Shown one piece after another: positions 7,849-14,961 of a DNA stretch of 37,044 nucleotides. A program made the translations under genes and the position numbers. Origin of the DNA: an uncultured Clostridia bacterium (GTDB lineage Bacteria; Bacillota; Clostridia; Christensenellales; Borkfalkiaceae); assembly GCA_945949395.1 (NCBI GenBank), contig CAMFEK010000019.1, positions 1-37,044 on the forward strand, written 5' to 3'. A model generated the notes under the pieces. The model was given only the letters and a program-made list of their open reading frames with translations. It did not search any database and was not told where the DNA came from. Numbering within the stretch: the first letter of the stretch is position 1; each line of letters starts with the position of its first letter.

Positions 7849-8706
7849 ATGTTAAAAAATCAATTACCCATTGACGTGGATTTAACGGGGAAAGTAGCGG
7901 TCATCACCGGCGCAGGCGGCGTGATTTGTTCGAGAATCGCGGAGGCGTACGCGGCGGCAGGCGCAAAAGTCGCTTTGCTCGACTTAAACGAGGCGGCGGC
8001 ACAGAAGTGGGCGGACGGCATCGTAGCGGACGGCGGTATCGCCAAGGGCTATGCGGCTAACGTACTCGATAAGGAATCCTTGGCGGCTTGCCATGCCAAA
8101 GTGTTGGAGGATCTCGGTCCCTGCGACATCTTGGTAAACGGCGCGGGCGGCAACAATCCCAGAGCGAGCACGGATAAGGAATATTTCGAGATCGGCGATC
8201 TCGATTCCGAAACCAAGTCCTTCTTCGATTTGCAGCAGAGCGGCGTTGAATTCGTATTCAACCTGAACTTTATCGGCACTCTCCTCCCCACGCAGGAATT
8301 TGCCAAGGACATGATCGGCAGAGAGGGCTGCAACATCATCAACATCTCTTCCATGAACGCGTATACGCCCCTTACGAAGATCCCCGCATACTCCGGCGCC
8401 AAGGCTGCCATCTCCAACTTCACGCAGTGGCTCGCCGTACACTTCTCCAAGGTCGGTATCCGCGTAAACGCCATCGCGCCCGGATTCTTCTCCACCGCGC
8501 AGAATAAGGCGCTCCTCTTCAATCCCGACGGCACGCCCACGCCCCGTACCGGCAAGATCATCGCCGCTACCCCCATGGGCAGATTCGGCGAAGTGGACGA
8601 ACTCCTCGGCTCCATGCTCTTCCTCGTCAACGAGAAGGCGGCGGGCTTCATCACGGGTATTTGTATTCCCATCGACGGCGGATTCTCTTCCTATTCCGGC
8701 GTATAA
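7849..8706 (+). CDS. SDR-family D-mannonate oxidoreductase (fructuronate reductase)
   Basis: A 285-residue classical short-chain dehydrogenase. It has the cofactor loop TGAGGVIC (20-27), NGAGG (97-101), catalytic Ser167/168 in NISSMN, and Tyr181-x-x-x-Lys185 in PAYSGAKAA. Between uxuA and uxaC the expected step is NAD(P)H-linked reduction of fructuronate to mannonate, the job of UxuB; several Firmicutes use an SDR rather than the polyol-dehydrogenase-type UxuB of E. coli. The last glycine of the usual T-G-x-x-x-G-x-G loop is a cysteine here. AGGAG precedes the ATG. Confidence 0.88.
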   Translation: MLKNQLPIDVDLTGKVAVITGAGGVICSRIAEAYAAAGAKVALLDLNEAAAQKWADGIVADGGIAKGYAANVLDKESLAACHAKVLEDLGPCDILVNGAGGNNPRASTDKEYFEIGDLDSETKSFFDLQQSGVEFVFNLNFIGTLLPTQEFAKDMIGREGCNIINISSMNAYTPLTKIPAYSGAKAAISNFTQWLAVHFSKVGIRVNAIAPGFFSTAQNKALLFNPDGTPTPRTGKIIAATPMGRFGEVDELLGSMLFLVNEKAAGFITGICIPIDGGFSSYSGV

Positions 8707-8724
8707 CCTATCAGAAGGCGTTTT

Positions 8725-10113
8725 ATGAGTTTTTACAGTAAAGATTTTATTCTAAAGACCGACGCGGCGAAAAAGCTCTATCACGAGCACGCCGCAAAGA
8801 TGCCTATTTTCGACTATCACTGTCACTTGAGCGAAAAAGAGCTCCTCGCCAACGAGCCTTTCACGAATATCGCGCAGATTTGGCTGGGCGGCGATCACTA
8901 TAAGTGGAGACTCATGCGCTCTTACGGCATCGACGAAAAATATATCACGGGAGACGGCGAACCCAAGGAAAAATTCTTCGCGTATTGCGAGGCGCTCGAA
9001 TCCGCGTTCGGCAATCCCTTGTATCACTGGTCCCAGGTGGAGCTCGAAGAGTTCTTCGGCTGTACGCTCACCATCAATAAAAAGAACGCGCAGGCGATCT
9101 GGGATTACGTCAACAATTATATTCTCGAACACCGGCTCCGTCCTTCCGATCTCATCGAGCAGAGCAACGTCACTTACTTTTTCACCACGAACGAAGCGTT
9201 CGACGATCTGTCCACCTTCCCTGCACTCGCGAAAAAGTACGATAAGTTCACCGTTTATCCCGCTTTCCGCGCGGATAAGATGATGAACATCGACGCGCCC
9301 GACTATCTTACCTCCCTCGCAAAGGTCGAGGCTTTGGAAGGTAAAATTCACAATCTGGACGAGCTGGAAGGGGCTCTCACGAGAAGATTAGACGAGTTTA
9401 TCAAAGTCGGTTGCCGCGCCAGCGACATCGCGCCCGATAAGGTCTATCCCGTGGCGGAGAAAGCGGATGCGGAAAAGGTATTTGCCAAAGCGCTCCGCGG
9501 CGAAAGCATCACGCAAGCGGACGCGGGCGTATTCAAGGGCTATATGACCTATTTCCTCTTGAAACTCTGCGCCTTGAAGAATATCTCCGCCGAGCTGCAT
9601 TTGGGCGCTACGAGAAACAATAATACCGTCATGTTCAAGAAACTCGGACCGGACACCGGTTACGACGCGATGAGCCAGGCGGACAGCACCGATCTCATGC
9701 AGAAGCTCTTCGATAAGCTGAATTGCGAAGGTCTGCTTCCCCGCGTGATCATCTTCGATCTGAATCCCAAAATGAATACTTCCTTCGTCTGCCTCATGGG
9801 CTGTTTCCAGGAGAGCGGAACGAAGGGCAAGATCCAGTTCGGTCCCGCGTGGTGGTTCAACGATCATCAGCCCGGTATCCGCAAGATGCTTGAGGATTTG
9901 GCGGCGCTCGGTCATTTGGGCACCAACGTCGGTATGCTCACGGACAGCCGCAGTTTCCTTTCCTATCCCCGCCATCAGTACTTCCGCCGCATCCTTTGCG
10001 ATTATCTCGGCACTTTGATGGAAAACGGAGAGATTACGGACGATATCGAATTTGTCGGCAAGGTTGTGGAGGATATCTCCTACAACAACGCCATCGAGTA
10101 TTTCAGAATTTAA
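8725..10113 (+). CDS. uxaC: glucuronate (uronate) isomerase UxaC
   Basis: Isomerises D-glucuronate to D-fructuronate (and galacturonate to tagaturonate), the entry step of the pathway. The 462 residues are the normal length. The amidohydrolase-like metal site FDYHCHLSE (His32, His34) is present, with WLGGDHYKWRLMRSYGI and the C-terminal LTDSRSFLSYPRHQYFRRILCDYLG block typical of UxaC. It follows the SDR gene by 18 bases with only a weak AGAAGG ribosome site. No tagaturonate reductase or altronate dehydratase is nearby, so the locus is set up for glucuronate rather than galacturonate. Confidence 0.97.
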   Translation: MSFYSKDFILKTDAAKKLYHEHAAKMPIFDYHCHLSEKELLANEPFTNIAQIWLGGDHYKWRLMRSYGIDEKYITGDGEPKEKFFAYCEALESAFGNPLYHWSQVELEEFFGCTLTINKKNAQAIWDYVNNYILEHRLRPSDLIEQSNVTYFFTTNEAFDDLSTFPALAKKYDKFTVYPAFRADKMMNIDAPDYLTSLAKVEALEGKIHNLDELEGALTRRLDEFIKVGCRASDIAPDKVYPVAEKADAEKVFAKALRGESITQADAGVFKGYMTYFLLKLCALKNISAELHLGATRNNNTVMFKKLGPDTGYDAMSQADSTDLMQKLFDKLNCEGLLPRVIIFDLNPKMNTSFVCLMGCFQESGTKGKIQFGPAWWFNDHQPGIRKMLEDLAALGHLGTNVGMLTDSRSFLSYPRHQYFRRILCDYLGTLMENGEITDDIEFVGKVVEDISYNNAIEYFRI

Positions 10114-10131
10114 TTTTCAGGAGTTAGAAAA

Positions 10132-10728
10132 ATGTACGAAGAATTATTTGAAAAAAACAAGGTCGTTCCCGTCGTCGTCATCAAAGAGATCGGGGATACC
10201 GTACCCACCCTTTCGGCAATGATCGCCGGCGGCGTAAACGTAGCGGAAATCACCTTCCGCACCGCCTGCGCGGCGGACGCCATTCGCCTCGGCAGAGAGA
10301 CCTTCCCCGATATGCTCATCGGCGCGGGAACCGTCATCAACGCGGAACAGTGCGAGAGAGCCATCGCGGCAGGCGCGCAGTTCATCGTCGGACCCGGTCT
10401 TTCCGCAAGCGTAGCAGCCGTATGTAAGGCGCACGATATTCCTTATCTCCCCGGCTGCATCACGCCTACCGAAATCATGCAGGCGCTCGAGCTCGGCTAC
10501 AATATCATCAAGTTCTTCCCCGCAGGCGTGTTCGGCGGTTTGAAGGCGTTGAAGGCTCTTTCCGGACCCTTCCCTCAGGTCAAGTTCCTCCCTACGGGCG
10601 GCGCAGACCTTTCCAACCTCAAAGAGTTCCTCGCATTCGACAAGATCGTTGCGGTGGGCGGAAGCTGGATGATGAAAGGGGATATTCAGAAGAACTGTCA
10701 GGATATCACAGACCTTTTGAAAGAATAA
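10132..10728 (+). CDS. eda: 2-keto-3-deoxy-6-phosphogluconate aldolase
   Basis: Cleaves KDPG to pyruvate and glyceraldehyde-3-phosphate. The 198-residue class I aldolase carries Glu39 in VAEITFRT, the GAGTV strand, LPGCITPTE, and the Schiff-base Lys127 in IIKFFPA; GPFPQVKFLPTGG forms the phosphate site. AGGAG lies eight bases before the ATG. It encodes the last step of the operon's pathway, although the kinase that makes its substrate is encoded downstream. Confidence 0.96.
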   Translation: MYEELFEKNKVVPVVVIKEIGDTVPTLSAMIAGGVNVAEITFRTACAADAIRLGRETFPDMLIGAGTVINAEQCERAIAAGAQFIVGPGLSASVAAVCKAHDIPYLPGCITPTEIMQALELGYNIIKFFPAGVFGGLKALKALSGPFPQVKFLPTGGADLSNLKEFLAFDKIVAVGGSWMMKGDIQKNCQDITDLLKE

Positions 10729-10751
10729 TTTAGTTTTAGGAGATCACATAC

Positions 10752-11771
10752 ATGAAAGTAGTAACATTTGGCGAATTGATGCTCCGCCTCGCGCCGGAGG
10801 GATATCTCCGTTTCGTTCAGGCTGACAGTTTCCAGGCGACCTTTGGCGGCGGTGAAGCAAACGTTTCCGTCTCCCTCGCAAACTACGGTGCGGAATCCGT
10901 ATTCGTAACCAAGCTCCCCAAGCACGCGATCGGTCAGATGGCTGTCAATTCTTTGAGAAAATACGGCGTAGATACTTCCGAAATCGTTCGCGGCGGCGAC
11001 AGAGTCGGCATCTATTATTTGGAAAAGGGCGCTTCTCAGCGCGGTTCCGTCTGCATTTACGACCGTGCGCACTCCGCCATCGCAGAGGCGAAGAGAGAGG
11101 ACTTCGACTGGGATAAGATTTTCGACGGAGCCGACTGGTTCCATTTCACGGGCATCACGCCCGCCCTCGGCGCAAACGTCGTGGAAATCTGCCTCGACGC
11201 CTGCAAGGCAGCTAAGGCGAAGGGCGTCAAGATCAGCTGCGATCTGAACTACCGCGGCAAGCTCTGGACGAGAGAACAGGCTCGCGCCGCGATGAGCGAA
11301 ATCTGCAAGTACGTCGACGTCTGCATCTCCAACGAGGAGGACGCCAAGGACGTATTCGGTATCGAGGCGGAAAACACCGATATCGATTCCGGCAAGCTCA
11401 ACAAGGCGGGGTACGAGAGTGTTGCCCGTCAGCTCACCGAAAAGTTCGGCTTTGAAAAGGTTGCCATCACCCTCCGCGAATCCATCTCCGCAAACGATAA
11501 CGACTGGTCGGCTATGCTCTATACGGAAGGAAAGGGATATTATTCCAAACTCTACCATTTGCGTATCGTCGATCGCGTAGGCGGCGGCGACAGCTTCGGC
11601 GGCGGTCTCATCTACGCGCTTTGCAGCGGCAAGGATCCTCAGTCCGCCATCGAATTTGCGGTAGCGGCATCCGCTTTGAAACATTCCATCGAGGGCGACT
11701 ACAACTTTGTAACCGCCGATGAAGTGGAAAAGCTCGCAAAGGGTTCCGGTTCCGGTCGAGTTCAGAGATAA
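10752..11771 (+). CDS. kdgK: 2-keto-3-deoxygluconate kinase (PfkB family)
   Basis: Phosphorylates KDG to KDPG, joining UxuA to Eda. The 339-residue ribokinase-fold protein shows the substrate loop FGGGEANVSVSLA (31-43) and the ATP/anion-hole motif RVGGGDSFGGG with catalytic Asp280. PfkB family members differ in sugar, so the KDG assignment relies on context between eda and a terminator in a uxu operon, together with the FGELMLRL start typical of this branch. The C-terminus is a short Ser/Gly tail. AGGAG precedes the ATG. Confidence 0.92.
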   Translation: MKVVTFGELMLRLAPEGYLRFVQADSFQATFGGGEANVSVSLANYGAESVFVTKLPKHAIGQMAVNSLRKYGVDTSEIVRGGDRVGIYYLEKGASQRGSVCIYDRAHSAIAEAKREDFDWDKIFDGADWFHFTGITPALGANVVEICLDACKAAKAKGVKISCDLNYRGKLWTREQARAAMSEICKYVDVCISNEEDAKDVFGIEAENTDIDSGKLNKAGYESVARQLTEKFGFEKVAITLRESISANDNDWSAMLYTEGKGYYSKLYHLRIVDRVGGGDSFGGGLIYALCSGKDPQSAIEFAVAASALKHSIEGDYNFVTADEVEKLAKGSGSGRVQR

Positions 11772-11801
11772 TTTCAATAGAAAAATATGGGGTAAAAAAG
11801 C

Positions 11802-11836
11802 AAAAAGGCGTCGGAGCATTCCGACGCCTTTTTGTC
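11802..11836 (+). terminator. terminator of the uronate operon
   Basis: Perfect 14-bp stem (11802-11815 with 11820-11833), loop GCAT, closing in a T run. Confidence 0.92.
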
Positions 11837-11866
11837 GGATAAGCCGATCGAATTTCCCGTATTCTC

Positions 11867-11895
11867 TTGAAATTTTCTATGATTCATGGTAAAAT
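11867..11895 (+). promoter_or_regulatory. sigma-A promoter of the EFR1-type gene
   Basis: TTGAAA (11867-11872), 17-base spacer, TAAAAT (11890-11895). It overlaps the first ATG of the open frame (11886) and so supports the later start at 11922. Confidence 0.7.
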
Positions 11896-11921
11896 ATCGT
11901 TATAAAAACGAGGGAAAATAT

Positions 11922-12842
11922 ATGCAAGCGGAAAAAGGGGATAAGCAGAGAAAAGTGTTGCTCGTCTATTATACGGGAACGTATAATACCCGTTTTTTGA
12001 CGGACAGGATCAAAGAGCGCTTTGAAAAAATGAACTATGCGGTGGATCGGGTGGAGATCACTTCTTCCACGCCCGCCGTGCGCGTTGAGGACTACGATTA
12101 CGTCGGATTCGGCTATCCGATTTACGGGTTCAATGCGCCGCGTCCCTTTTGGCGGTATTTCAAAAAACTGTGCATTCCGCGTGGACAGAAATTTTTTATC
12201 TATAAAGACAGCGGCGAAACACTCGCCCTGAACAACGCGTCCAGCCGAAAGCTCTTGCGCAGAATGAATCGGGTCGGGGCGACGTTCTGCGGCGAATACC
12301 ATTTCGTCATGCCCTATAACATTCATTTCGCATTCGATGAAAAATTTATAAGACAGATCGTGCAGGAAGATAAAAAACTGCTGGATATTCTGTTTTACAA
12401 TCTATCGCACGGCGTCGCACCTGAGGTAAAGAGCAATGTCTTTTACGATATCGCCGCGGTTTTCGTCGGGATTCAGGCGATAGGGGGCGCGATCAATTCC
12501 TTTTTTTATAAGGTCGATTCCAAAAAGTGTACTCGGTGCGGACTTTGCGCTAAAAATTGCCCGAACGGAAACGTTCATTTGACGGATAACGGGGTAAAAT
12601 TTTCTCATGCCTGCGATATGTGCATGCGCTGTTCCTTCCATTGCCCGCAAAAGGCGATAAAGATAGGCTTTCTCGAGGGGTGGCGGGTCAATCGCTATTA
12701 CGATTTATCTGAAATATGGCGGGAGGACGCGCTTGCCGAACCGTATATCACGGAAAAAAGTAGGGGATTTTATAAGTGCTTTGTCAAAACTTTTCGCGAG
12801 ATTGACTTACGTCACGAAAAAATATCTTCTCTTACGGAATGA
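11922..12842 (+). CDS. EFR1-type flavodoxin/ferredoxin protein
   Basis: A 306-residue cytoplasmic electron carrier. The N-terminal flavodoxin-like domain has VYYTGTYNTRFLTDRI, a phosphate loop for FMN, and YVGFGYPIYGF. The C-terminal third has two ferredoxin clusters of the form C-x2-C-x2-C-x3-C-P: CTRCGLCAKNCP and CDMCMRCSFHCP. This arrangement is that of the EFR1 family found widely in anaerobes; partners are not known from the sequence. The start was set at ATG 11922 because AGGG (11911-11914) lies seven bases before it and a promoter covers the upstream ATG. It is a single-gene unit with its own promoter and terminator, unrelated in strand logic to the uronate operon. Confidence 0.87.
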   Translation: MQAEKGDKQRKVLLVYYTGTYNTRFLTDRIKERFEKMNYAVDRVEITSSTPAVRVEDYDYVGFGYPIYGFNAPRPFWRYFKKLCIPRGQKFFIYKDSGETLALNNASSRKLLRRMNRVGATFCGEYHFVMPYNIHFAFDEKFIRQIVQEDKKLLDILFYNLSHGVAPEVKSNVFYDIAAVFVGIQAIGGAINSFFYKVDSKKCTRCGLCAKNCPNGNVHLTDNGVKFSHACDMCMRCSFHCPQKAIKIGFLEGWRVNRYYDLSEIWREDALAEPYITEKSRGFYKCFVKTFREIDLRHEKISSLTE

Positions 12843-12858
12843 GAGGAGCTTGAAGAAG

Positions 12859-12888
12859 ATCAAGGTCAAAAACGACTTTGATTTTTTT
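12859..12888 (+). terminator. terminator after the EFR1-type gene
   Basis: Nine-bp stem (12859-12867 with 12874-12882, one G-U pair), six-base loop, seven T. Confidence 0.75.
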
Positions 12889-12917
12889 ACGCCTTTGGGA
12901 TAAATATCAAAAAACGA

Positions 12918-12946
12918 TTGACAAAGGGCGTAAAGTAAAGTATAAT
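12918..12946 (+). promoter_or_regulatory. consensus promoter of tRNA-Ala(GGC)
   Basis: TTGACA (12918-12923), 17-base spacer, TATAAT (12941-12946): a perfect sigma-A promoter 15 bases before the tRNA. Confidence 0.93.
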
Positions 12947-12961
12947 AAATATATCAATTAT

Positions 12962-13037
12962 GGGGTTATAGCGCAGTTGGTAGCGCGTTTGAATGGCATT
13001 CAAAAGGTCAGGGGTTCGACTCCCCTTAGCTCCACCA
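12962..13037 (+). tRNA. tRNA-Ala (anticodon GGC)
   Basis: A 76-base cloverleaf with encoded CCA. Acceptor GGGGTTA pairs with TAGCTCC and includes the G3:U70 wobble pair that identifies alanine tRNAs. The anticodon stem TTTGA/TCAAA holds the loop ATGGCAT, anticodon GGC, reading GCC. The D stem (GCGC/GCGC) and T arm (AGGGG-TTCGACT-CCCCT) are intact. Confidence 0.95.
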
Positions 13038-13039
13038 AA

Positions 13040-13090
13040 AAAAAATAGCTTTTACTGTTTCTTTATCAAACAGTAGAGGCTATTTTTTTT
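13040..13090 (+). terminator. terminator of tRNA-Ala(GGC)
   Basis: Two stacked stems: AAAAAATAGC (13040-13049) with GCTATTTTTT (13079-13088) outside and TACTGTTT with AAACAGTA (13053-13060, 13068-13075) inside, ending in a T run. Confidence 0.85.
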
Positions 13091-13118
13091 GAAAATCTTG
13101 TATTCAAAAGGTATTTAT

Positions 13119-13844
13119 ATGAAAAAAATCTCGAAAACGTCGGAACTTCTTTGGCTGCTCGGTATCGTATTCGTCGCCTTAGGCGTCGCTATTTGCTCGA
13201 AAGCGGATCTCGGCGTATCCATGATTGCGGCGCCCGCTTTCGTCGTCTATGAGGCGATCGCCTCTTTGTGGAGCGGTTTTTCCGTCGGCGTGACGGAGTA
13301 TATCATGCAAGGGCTCCTGCTCATTCTGCTCTGCCTTATCGTTTGCCGCTTTCATTGGCGGTATCTGCTTGCCTTTGTCGTTGCCGTCGTCTATGGCTAT
13401 ACGCTCAATCTGTTCCTGTTTATCCTCGGCGGCGTCTCCTTTGACGCCGTATGGCTCCGTTGGGTCATGCTGATCGTCGGAGACGTCCTCACCGCGTTCG
13501 GCGTTGCCTGTTTTTTTCGTACTTATTTGCCCCTTCAGGTGTACGAACTGTTCGTGGCGGAGATATCTTCCCGTTTTCAGCTCAACATCAACAAGGTCAA
13601 ATGGTCGTTCGATATCACTTTGCTCGTCATCTCGATCGCCCTCGCCCTCGCGCTGTTTGGCGACGTTAAATCGTTCGACTGGTCGACCATCGGCTATTCT
13701 TCCTTTCACAGCATCGGTTTGGGAACGCTCGTCACCACGGCGATCAATTCCCCGATCATTGCCTTTATGGGAAAACTGATCGACAAAATCTTCGAGGCGA
13801 CGCCCGCGTTTCCCAAAGTGGAAAAATTGCTCCGCAGAGATTGA
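13119..13844 (+). CDS. YczE/YitT-like (DUF6198-type) membrane protein
   Basis: A 241-residue multi-pass protein with about six hydrophobic helices. It begins with a short basic N-terminus, then LLWLLGIVFVALGVAICSKADLGVSM, a G-V-x-x-x-x-A-D-L-G-x-S pattern seen in YczE/YitT-related proteins. VVAVVYGYTLNLFLFILGG and GLGTLVTTAINSPIIAFMGKLID also fit that group. Function is not established; transport of a small molecule is a guess. The ATG at 13119 was chosen over an upstream TTG because AAAGG lies seven bases before it and the upstream start falls inside the tRNA terminator. No separate promoter is obvious, so expression may depend on read-through from the tRNA. Confidence 0.75.
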   Translation: MKKISKTSELLWLLGIVFVALGVAICSKADLGVSMIAAPAFVVYEAIASLWSGFSVGVTEYIMQGLLLILLCLIVCRFHWRYLLAFVVAVVYGYTLNLFLFILGGVSFDAVWLRWVMLIVGDVLTAFGVACFFRTYLPLQVYELFVAEISSRFQLNINKVKWSFDITLLVISIALALALFGDVKSFDWSTIGYSSFHSIGLGTLVTTAINSPIIAFMGKLIDKIFEATPAFPKVEKLLRRD

Positions 13845-13908
13845 CGATGATCGGATTGCCCTCATCGGCGGGGATTATAAAAAAAGACAATAAAATCTCA
13901 AAAATTTG

Positions 13909-13937
13909 TTGACAAAGCGGCGTAAATGCGATATAAT
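13909..13937 (+). promoter_or_regulatory. consensus promoter of tRNA-Ala(CGC)
   Basis: TTGACA (13909-13914), 17-base spacer, TATAAT (13932-13937), 16 bases before the tRNA. Confidence 0.93.
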
Positions 13938-13953
13938 ATGTGCAATCATTCGC

Positions 13954-14029
13954 GGGGATATAGCACAGTTGGTAGCGCGATACGTTCGCAACGTATAGGT
14001 CAGGGGTTCGAATCCCCTTATCTCCACCA
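13954..14029 (+). tRNA. tRNA-Ala (anticodon CGC)
   Basis: A 76-base cloverleaf with encoded CCA. Acceptor GGGGATA pairs with TATCTCC and again contains G3:U70. The anticodon stem ATACG/CGTAT holds TTCGCAA, anticodon CGC, reading GCG. The D stem GCAC/GCGC has one A-C mismatch, unlike the GGC copy. T arm intact. It lies directly before an AT-rich accessory patch. Confidence 0.93.
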
Positions 14030-14034
14030 TAAAG

Positions 14035-14078
14035 AAACCATAATATTGATACGAAAAATATCGGTATTATGGTTTTTT
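14035..14078 (+). terminator. terminator of tRNA-Ala(CGC)
   Basis: Stem AAACCATAATA (14035-14045) with its complement (14065-14075), followed by a T run. Confidence 0.85.
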
Positions 14079-14193
14079 ATTGCCAAAATGGGGGTATTTT
14101 GCCCTTTTTCATAGATTTTATAGCAAAAATGTAGGCTTGCCGGGATAGTTTCTTCCTTGCAAGCCTTTTGCTTTTTATTGCTCAAAAAGTAAA

Positions 14194-14245
14194 TCGTTCA
14201 CTTTATACCCATTTCGTTCAATTTATGTGGTATCGTTCAATTTAT
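14194..14245 (+). repeat. three direct repeats of TCGTTCAATTTAT
   Basis: Copies start at 14194 (one mismatch, C for A at the seventh base), 14214 and 14233, that is 20 and 19 bases apart, on one face of the helix at roughly two turns. They look like an iterated protein-binding site lying about 70-120 bases before the regulator's promoter. Binding partner unknown. Confidence 0.7.
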
Positions 14246-14315
14246 AGAAAATTGCTAAAACGAACAAAAGAATATGCGATGTCGCAAATTATTATTATTT
14301 TACGCAAATTAATGC

Positions 14316-14344
14316 TTGATTTTTGATTTGAAACATGTTATAAT
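14316..14344 (+). promoter_or_regulatory. promoter of the small Cro/C1-type regulator
   Basis: TTGATT (14316-14321), 17-base spacer, TATAAT (14339-14344) with an upstream TG one base before it (extended -10). Confidence 0.75.
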
Positions 14345-14373
14345 AAAAGCAATCTGAAAAAGGAGAAGAAAGT

Positions 14374-14589
14374 ATGCATATCAGCTATAAAAAATTATGG
14401 AAACTGTTGATTGACAGGAACCTAAAGAAATGCGATTTGACACAAGCCGCAGGTATTAGCTCGTCTTCCATTGCTAAACTAGGCAGGAATGAAAATGTTA
14501 ATACTGATATTCTTGTTAAAATATGCATTGCGTTGAATTGTAAATTAGAAGAAATAATGGAATTGGAGAACGATTATGAAGAAGTATAA
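14374..14589 (+). CDS. small Cro/C1-type HTH regulator
   Basis: A 71-residue single-domain DNA-binding protein. KKCDLTQAAGISSSSIAKLGRNENV is the helix-turn-helix, followed by TDILVKICIALNCKLEEIMEL, the usual closing helices of short XRE proteins. Proteins of this size and pattern are often found just before cytosine-5 methyltransferase genes of restriction-modification systems (family knowledge). Here the stop overlaps by 14 bases an open frame that looks like a methyltransferase remnant, which supports that origin. AAGGAGA precedes the ATG. Codon use is AT-rich, unlike the surrounding core genes. Confidence 0.85.
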   Translation: MHISYKKLWKLLIDRNLKKCDLTQAAGISSSSIAKLGRNENVNTDILVKICIALNCKLEEIMELENDYEEV

Positions 14590-14707
14590 TGGTAACACTT
14601 TCAATACCATTTTATCTACAATGGCAGAGCTGGGGTATTTCGTTCGTTACAAGGTAATGAATGCGAGCGATTACGGCATTCCACAACATCGCAACAGAAT
14701 AGTTTAA
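14576..14707 (+). pseudogene. remnant of a C5-cytosine DNA methyltransferase (motif VIII region)
   Basis: A 43-codon frame contains GNTFNTILSTMAELGYFVRYK, split here as GNTFNTIL and ELGYFVRYK, then VMNASDYGIPQHRNRIV. In C5-methyltransferases the block LNA-x-D-Y-G-I-P-Q-x-R-x-R is conserved motif VIII, preceded by a G-N-T-F stretch. The catalytic P-C loop, the SAM-binding motif and the target-recognition domain are all absent, and the frame stops straight after the motif. It is therefore an internal fragment, probably left by deletion. Its start overlaps the end of the regulator gene, so the join could be the deletion scar. Confidence 0.75.
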
Positions 14708-14905
14708 ATTTATAGCATTAAGAAACTTTTAGATGTTTTCTTAAATATTGCAAAAATAGATAAGCGAGTTGAATAAGCAAAATCTAGATTAAAAGATGCT
14801 GAAGGTGAAAGACTCCAAAAGACAGCAAGAAAAAAAGAACTGGAAACTATCCTTCAGAAGATGATAGAAGCCGTTACAGTTTTATTAGAATGGTCGGATG
14901 AATAA
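14708..14905 (+). pseudogene. decayed coding tail in the methyltransferase frame
   Basis: After the TAA at 14705 the same reading frame stays open except for one further TAA at about 14777, and ends at 14903-14905. The translation is a charged helical segment: KKLLDVFLNIAKIDKRVE, then KSRLKDAEGERLQKTARK, then ELETILQKMIEAVTVLLEW. I do not recognise the family. Two in-frame stops and no start argue for a degraded gene rather than an active one; it may come from a different gene than the methyltransferase. Confidence 0.4.
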
Positions 14906-14961
14906 TGGCTTACGCTTATTGATTAATTATTAATGTGAATAAATTATCTATGAGGTGAAAG

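Larger units (their letters stand above)
14079..14373 (+). other. AT-rich intergenic start of the accessory patch
   Basis: No credible gene. It holds a possible terminator-like hairpin (AGGCTTGC 14133-14140 with GCAAGCCT 14159-14166, then TTTTGCTTTTT), three direct repeats (listed separately) and the promoter of the small regulator gene. Base composition falls sharply from the flanking genes. Confidence 0.6.

Noticed and set aside
10698..11819. 373-codon antisense frame over kdgK
   Set aside because: Shadow of a well-supported kinase gene; it also runs into the operon terminator.
13926..14114. 62-codon frame across tRNA-Ala(CGC)
   Set aside because: It is the tRNA and its terminator read as protein.
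14194..14245. CRISPR array
   Set aside because: Three 13-base repeats with 6-7-base gaps do not fit CRISPR repeat and spacer sizes, and no cas gene is present.
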